The translations under genes were made by a program, and so were the position numbers. A stretch of DNA of 33,495 nt from Clostridia bacterium (GTDB taxonomy: Bacteria; Bacillota; Clostridia; Oscillospirales; CAG-272), in the NCBI GenBank assembly GCA_017503865.1, contig JAFVSI010000025.1:1-33495 (forward strand), read 5' to 3'. Below are positions 30,545-33,495 of this stretch, one piece after another (position 1 is the first letter of the stretch; each line of letters opens with the position of its first letter). Below the pieces are notes generated by a model that was not told the origin of the DNA, ran no database searches, and saw nothing but the letters and a program-made list of their open reading frames with translations.

Positions 30545-31396
30545 TTGAGATTTAAGAAGATATATCTTGAGATATCAAACGTATGCAATCTATCGTGCTC
30601 GTTTTGTCACGGTACGCGTAGAGCCGCTCGGGTTATGACGCGAGAGGAGCTCCAAGTGATACTGCCAAAGCTACGCGGTTACACCGAATATCTCTATTTT
30701 CACCTTATGGGCGAGCCGCTCTGCCACCCCGACCTCGAAGGATTTTTAGACGAGGCGGAAAAAGGGAGCTTCAAGGTCATCATTACGACAAACGGCACGC
30801 TTCTTGGTAAAAAAAAGGAGCTGCTCTTCTCCTCGAAGGCACTCCATAAGATAAATATTTCCCTTCACGCCTTCGAGGCAAACGACCTTGCCATTCCCTT
30901 TGAAAAATACCTTGATAGCTGTCTTAGCTTTGGGGCTGAGGCATCGAAGATGACCGACAAGATAGTAGTCTACAGACTCTGGAACAGAGGCGGCGAGGAC
31001 GCACTCAACGGCGATATCCTCTCTGCAATCGAACGGCATTTCGGCAAGCTCGACAGCGAGAAATACGACAAAAGACGGGGACTGAGGCTCACCGACCGAG
31101 TATTTCTCGAGTACGGCGACAAGTTCGACTGGCCCGATATAAACGCCGCCGACACGGGCGACGAGGTGTTCTGCTACGGACTACGCGACCAGCTCGGCAT
31201 ACTTTCGGACGGCACCGTCGTTCCCTGCTGCCTTGACTGCGAGGGCGATATCAAGCTCGGCAATATTTTTGAGAGCGACCTTGATTCAATACTCTCGTCA
31301 AAGCGGGCGACCGACCTCTATCGCGGATTTTCAAACCGCCGTGCCACCGAGCCACTCTGCCGTCGGTGCGGCTATGCTAAACGTTTTAAAGCTTAA
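30545..31396 (+). CDS. Radical SAM/SPASM-domain protein
   Basis: A 283-residue radical SAM protein. C14-x3-C18-x2-C21 (CNLSCSFC) binds the SAM cluster. YLYFHLMGEPLCHPDLEGFL and VIITTNGTLL are the usual following strands. The C-terminal SPASM part has C210, C228, C229, C232, C272 and C275 (GTVVPCCLDCEGDIKLGNIFES...LCRRCG), fitting an auxiliary [4Fe-4S] cluster. Most SPASM enzymes modify peptides or other thiol-bearing substrates, but I see no small precursor gene beside it. Its start is TTG at 30545 with GAGGT upstream. The substrate is unknown. Confidence 0.85.
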   Translation: MRFKKIYLEISNVCNLSCSFCHGTRRAARVMTREELQVILPKLRGYTEYLYFHLMGEPLCHPDLEGFLDEAEKGSFKVIITTNGTLLGKKKELLFSSKALHKINISLHAFEANDLAIPFEKYLDSCLSFGAEASKMTDKIVVYRLWNRGGEDALNGDILSAIERHFGKLDSEKYDKRRGLRLTDRVFLEYGDKFDWPDINAADTGDEVFCYGLRDQLGILSDGTVVPCCLDCEGDIKLGNIFESDLDSILSSKRATDLYRGFSNRRATEPLCRRCGYAKRFKA

Positions 31397-31404
31397 AATA
31401 ATAT

Positions 31405-31446
31405 GCAGGGAGAACCAATTGTAAAATCGGTTCTCCCTGCTTTTTT
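31405..31446 (+). terminator. Terminator after the radical SAM gene
   Basis: Perfect 12-bp stem GCAGGGAGAACC (31405-31416) / GGTTCTCCCTGC (31429-31440), with a T run at 31441-31446. The convergent gene ending at 31448 may use it too. Confidence 0.87.
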
Positions 31447-31447
31447 G

Positions 31448-31678
31448 TTACACAAGCATATCCTCAATGACGTCCTCGAGATGTATAGCATCAAGTTCGA
31501 GGTCGTTACAAAGCTTTATAAGCCGCTCGACCTCCCCCTTGCTCGTGCTTACGTCACGAAAGGTACGCCCTTCCCCGGTATTTATGTTTTGCACACGTAT
31601 TCCGTAGCCTACGTAGGCTTTGCCGTCTATCTCGCACTCACTCTCGTCAAGTGAATACAAGTATTGAAAATCGCTCAT
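31448..31678 (-). CDS. Small DUF6514-like protein, 76 aa
   Basis: A 76-residue soluble protein: SECEIDGKAYVGYGIRVQNINTGEGRTFRDVSTSKGEVERLIKLCNDLELDAIHLEDVIEDML. The pattern YGIRV..T...RTF.DVSTS..EVERLI.LCN...L..IHLEDVIED matches my memory of the DUF6514 family, common in Clostridia and of unknown function. It has two strand pairs then two helices. It is a single-gene unit, convergent with the radical SAM gene and divergent from the Xre regulator. The ATG at 31678 has only a weak ribosome site. Confidence 0.7.
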   Translation of the reverse strand: MSDFQYLYSLDESECEIDGKAYVGYGIRVQNINTGEGRTFRDVSTSKGEVERLIKLCNDLELDAIHLEDVIEDMLV

Positions 31679-31742
31679 AATTGTCTCAAGAGATAAATAT
31701 AGCCATACTATAGATATCTTCGCCCTTCTTTTATCGTAATTT

Positions 31743-31759
31743 TATCAATGTGATTGATA
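31743..31759. promoter_or_regulatory. Perfect palindromic operator candidate
   Basis: TATCAAT-GTG-ATTGATA is a 17-bp perfect dyad in the AT-rich gap between the divergent genes. A further half-site ATCAAT occurs at 31783-31788. It is a likely binding site for the Xre protein encoded downstream, which would make it auto-regulated. Confidence 0.55.
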
Positions 31760-31802
31760 TTATATTATAAATAGTCAAAGTTATCAATATTTTTGTTTTT
31801 CA

Positions 31803-31831
31803 TTGAAATGAACATCAAAAATTTTTATAAT
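31803..31831 (+). promoter_or_regulatory. Promoter for the Xre/ImmA pair
   Basis: TTGAAA (31803-31808), 17 bases, perfect TATAAT (31826-31831), 31 bases before the Xre start. Confidence 0.65.
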
Positions 31832-31861
31832 TATTGTATAAAAGTGAAAGGAAGGTCCATT

Positions 31862-32458
31862 ATGAGCACAAACCGATTGAAGCTTTTACGCAAGGTGGCT
31901 AAAAAGACACAAAAGGACATCGCAAGCGTTGTAAGCATAACTCAAAACGCATACTCGTACTGGGAAACGGGCAAGGTTAAAATAGACTCGGAGAGCCTCA
32001 AAAAGCTTGCCGAGTATTACGGTGTTTCTCTTGATTTTCTCTCAGGACTTCCCTTCACCGTTACCAAAACCGTTGATAGCTGGTCGAAGGAGCAGCAAGA
32101 GGAATACTACACCTCGGACGAAAACAAGAAGGAATACCTCGAATATCTTTTTGGTGCCCCCGTTTTTTCGGGCGACAGCTTCGGTGGAGACAACGATAAA
32201 AACATATTGCTCACTCACCCCGACGCAAACAATGCTTATCTCACGGAACACGAGACGATGCTTTTAGAGGCGTACCGCTCACAGCCGCAGATGCAGAATG
32301 CGGTCGACATTCTTCTCGGCATCGCTGACGGATATGAGTTCAGCATCTATGCGGCGGCTAAATCGAGCGATAACAGAGCACCGAGAATGATAACAAAATC
32401 GAAAAAAGAATGGGAAGCTATCGAAAATGCACCCGACACCGACGACGAGCTTATCTAA
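31862..32458 (+). CDS. Xre-type helix-turn-helix regulator
   Basis: A 198-residue protein with an N-terminal Cro/CI domain: RLKLLRKVAKKTQKDIASVVSITQNAYSYWETGKVKIDSESLKKLAEYYGVSLDFLSG. The C-terminal ~130 residues are an acidic unrecognised region with a helix (HETMLLEAYRSQPQMQNAVDILLGI) as in CI-like repressors. It partners the ImmA/IrrE peptidase that begins 3 bases later; in ICEBs1 the ImmA homologue cleaves the ImmR repressor to relieve repression. The start ATG at 31862 follows AAGGAAGG; the frame is open upstream to 31793 but lacks a site. No mobile-element genes follow inside the window. Confidence 0.87.
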   Translation: MSTNRLKLLRKVAKKTQKDIASVVSITQNAYSYWETGKVKIDSESLKKLAEYYGVSLDFLSGLPFTVTKTVDSWSKEQQEEYYTSDENKKEYLEYLFGAPVFSGDSFGGDNDKNILLTHPDANNAYLTEHETMLLEAYRSQPQMQNAVDILLGIADGYEFSIYAAAKSSDNRAPRMITKSKKEWEAIENAPDTDDELI

Positions 32459-32461
32459 AAA

Positions 32462-33067
32462 ATGTATTACGGCATTTATAAAAACATAAGGGAAAGTGCG
32501 TGGAAGTGCCTTTCCGAATTCAATATCAGTTCACTTCCCGTCGACATACTAAAAATAGCAAGGCAGGTAGGCATACACGTCAAGAAAAACAGCGACGTAC
32601 ACGACCTTATGCCCGGTGAGCTTGGCAAATCGTACTTTAACGGCTACGTTTGGTTTATAATATACGATGACTCACAGCCCGTTGACGTCTGCCGCTTCAC
32701 GATAGCTCACGAGCTTGGTCACTTTTTTCTCGGCCACGACCTTACCTATTCAAAATACAGCGAGATAAGGGGCTTTTCTCAAAAAGCAAAGGAAGAGGAG
32801 CAAGCCGACGCGTTTGCCCTTCGTCTCTTAACTCCCGCCTGCGTATTGAAGGAGCTTGACCTACATACCCCCGAGGAGATAGCAAAATATTGCAACGTTC
32901 CCCTCTCCTGTGCAACCGAGCGAAGCAAAAGAATGAAAACACTATACAAGCGAAATATGTTCTTTACGAGCCAGCTTGAAACAGAGGTGTATGAGAATTT
33001 CAAGCCATACGTCAGACTCGCGAACAGGAGAAAGGCTGCCGAGGAGAAAAAGAAAAGCAATGAATAA
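32462..33067 (+). CDS. ImmA/IrrE-family metallopeptidase
   Basis: A 201-residue zinc peptidase: H83-E-L-G-H87 (IAHELGHFFLGH) is the HExxH metal site, and EEEQADAFALRLLTP (~111-125) supplies the third ligand and the family helix. Residues 1-80 form the N-terminal part typical of the family (VDILKIARQVGIHV, VWFIIYDDS). The C-terminal tail is lysine-rich. It begins 3 bases after the Xre stop, so the pair is coupled and the regulator is the likely substrate. Terminator at 33080 follows. Confidence 0.9.
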   Translation: MYYGIYKNIRESAWKCLSEFNISSLPVDILKIARQVGIHVKKNSDVHDLMPGELGKSYFNGYVWFIIYDDSQPVDVCRFTIAHELGHFFLGHDLTYSKYSEIRGFSQKAKEEEQADAFALRLLTPACVLKELDLHTPEEIAKYCNVPLSCATERSKRMKTLYKRNMFFTSQLETEVYENFKPYVRLANRRKAAEEKKKSNE

Positions 33068-33079
33068 TGATTGGAAAAG

Positions 33080-33110
33080 CACGGAGCTTGTTGCTCCGTG
33101 TTTTGTTTTT
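33080..33110 (+). terminator. Terminator after the ImmA gene
   Basis: Stem CACGGAGC (33080-33087) / GCTCCGTG (33093-33100) with loop TTGTT, then TTTTGTTTTT on the plus strand. Confidence 0.82.
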
Positions 33111-33114
33111 CGGT

Positions 33115-33259
33115 GAAGTGTGCCACTGCATACACGCCCAAGGCGACTATTTCTTCGAGTGCCTCTTCATCGTGAAGACGTAATGGGATTCTGAACCCTA
33201 CGTCTGCGGGTTTATTTCTATAAACCCATCATTTTCCACACCGCAGACGTTGCCATAAC
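33115..33259. repeat. Structured direct repeat, copy 1
   Basis: A 145-bp unit starting GAAGTGTGCCACTGCATACACG and ending GTTGCCATAAC. It recurs 236 bases downstream with a single difference (A or G in CCCAAGG/CCCGAGG). Inside, arms overlap in series: TCTTCA/TGAAGA, AGACGTA/TACGTCT, ACGTCTGCGG/CCGCAGACGT, with GGGTTTAT/ATAAACCC nested in the last. No gene is seen. The spacer to copy 2 holds the hairpin AACTTTG/CAAAGTT. Confidence 0.87.
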
Positions 33260-33350
33260 TTTGCAGAGCAAAGTTTGGCGGGGCTTTGAGCACGACCGCC
33301 GCCGGTGGCGGATGAAGGAAGTGCGAAAAGGGAGAAGAAAAGGAGCATCG

Positions 33351-33495
33351 GAAGTGTGCCACTGCATACACGCCCGAGGCGACTATTTCTTCGAGTGCCT
33401 CTTCATCGTGAAGACGTAATGGGATTCTGAACCCTACGTCTGCGGGTTTATTTCTATAAACCCATCATTTTCCACACCGCAGACGTTGCCATAAC
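33351..33495. repeat. Structured direct repeat, copy 2 (reaches window edge)
   Basis: The second copy of the 145-bp unit, identical to copy 1 except one base. It reaches the last base of the window at exactly the position where the copy-1 match stops being testable, so the array may continue with a 236-bp period. Confidence 0.87.

Noticed and set aside
33115..33495. Possible CRISPR array
   Set aside because: The repeated unit is 145 bp with a ~91-bp spacer and only two copies; no cas genes are present. CRISPR repeats are 21-48 bp.

Overview
The window looks like a chromosome segment from an anaerobic bacterium of class Clostridia, probably gut-associated. The signs are a SCIFF (six-cysteines-in-forty-five-residues) ribosomal peptide with its radical SAM maturase, an NfnAB-type electron-bifurcating transhydrogenase pair, a Clostridia-like FakA/FakB/PlsY lipid gene set, several GTG/TTG starts, and consensus TTGACA-17-TATAAT promoters with AGGAGG ribosome sites. 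Family-level placement cannot be made from the sequence alone.

Layout. 1-3763 (minus): a WYL regulator behind a 49-residue putative membrane peptide, then the nfnA-nfnB pair. 3854-8476 (minus): a lipoprotein, then the SCIFF locus scfA-scfB with a PLP-dependent decarboxylase one base downstream. 8629-17848: a uronate-use locus. A GH2 glycosidase and a GPH sugar symporter (minus) face an AraC regulator and the run uxuA, SDR fructuronate reductase, uxaC, KDPG aldolase (plus). The GH2 enzyme carries an N-x-K motif typical of beta-glucuronidases, so uptake, hydrolysis and catabolism of glucuronides fit together; only KDG kinase is missing. 17921-20560: a visibly AT-rich block of three unrecognised or poorly recognised genes, one of them nuclease-like, lying against the 3' end of the tmRNA gene. 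20947-21850 (minus): smpB and ssrA. 21979-27804: a fatty-acid module (fakA, fakB, acyl-CoA synthetase, MarR regulator, plsY). FakAB makes acyl-phosphate and PlsY consumes it. 27819-31396 (plus): a methyltransferase, a Mur-ligase/FolC-like enzyme and a radical SAM/SPASM protein. 31448-33067: a small DUF6514-like protein, then an Xre regulator with an ImmA/IrrE metallopeptidase. 33115-33495: a 145-bp structured direct repeat, its second copy running to the window edge.

The best candidate for an undescribed system is the AT-rich block at 17921-20560. It holds a PD-(D/E)XK-like protein with an octaproline linker, divergent from a tightly coupled two-gene operon, beside a classic island integration site. 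No integrase or attachment-site duplication is visible, so its mobility is inferred from composition and location. Several hairpin-rich intergenic repeats also look like members of dispersed families: 52-152, 20756-20898, 21350-21371, the stretch 30357-30544, and 33115-33495.
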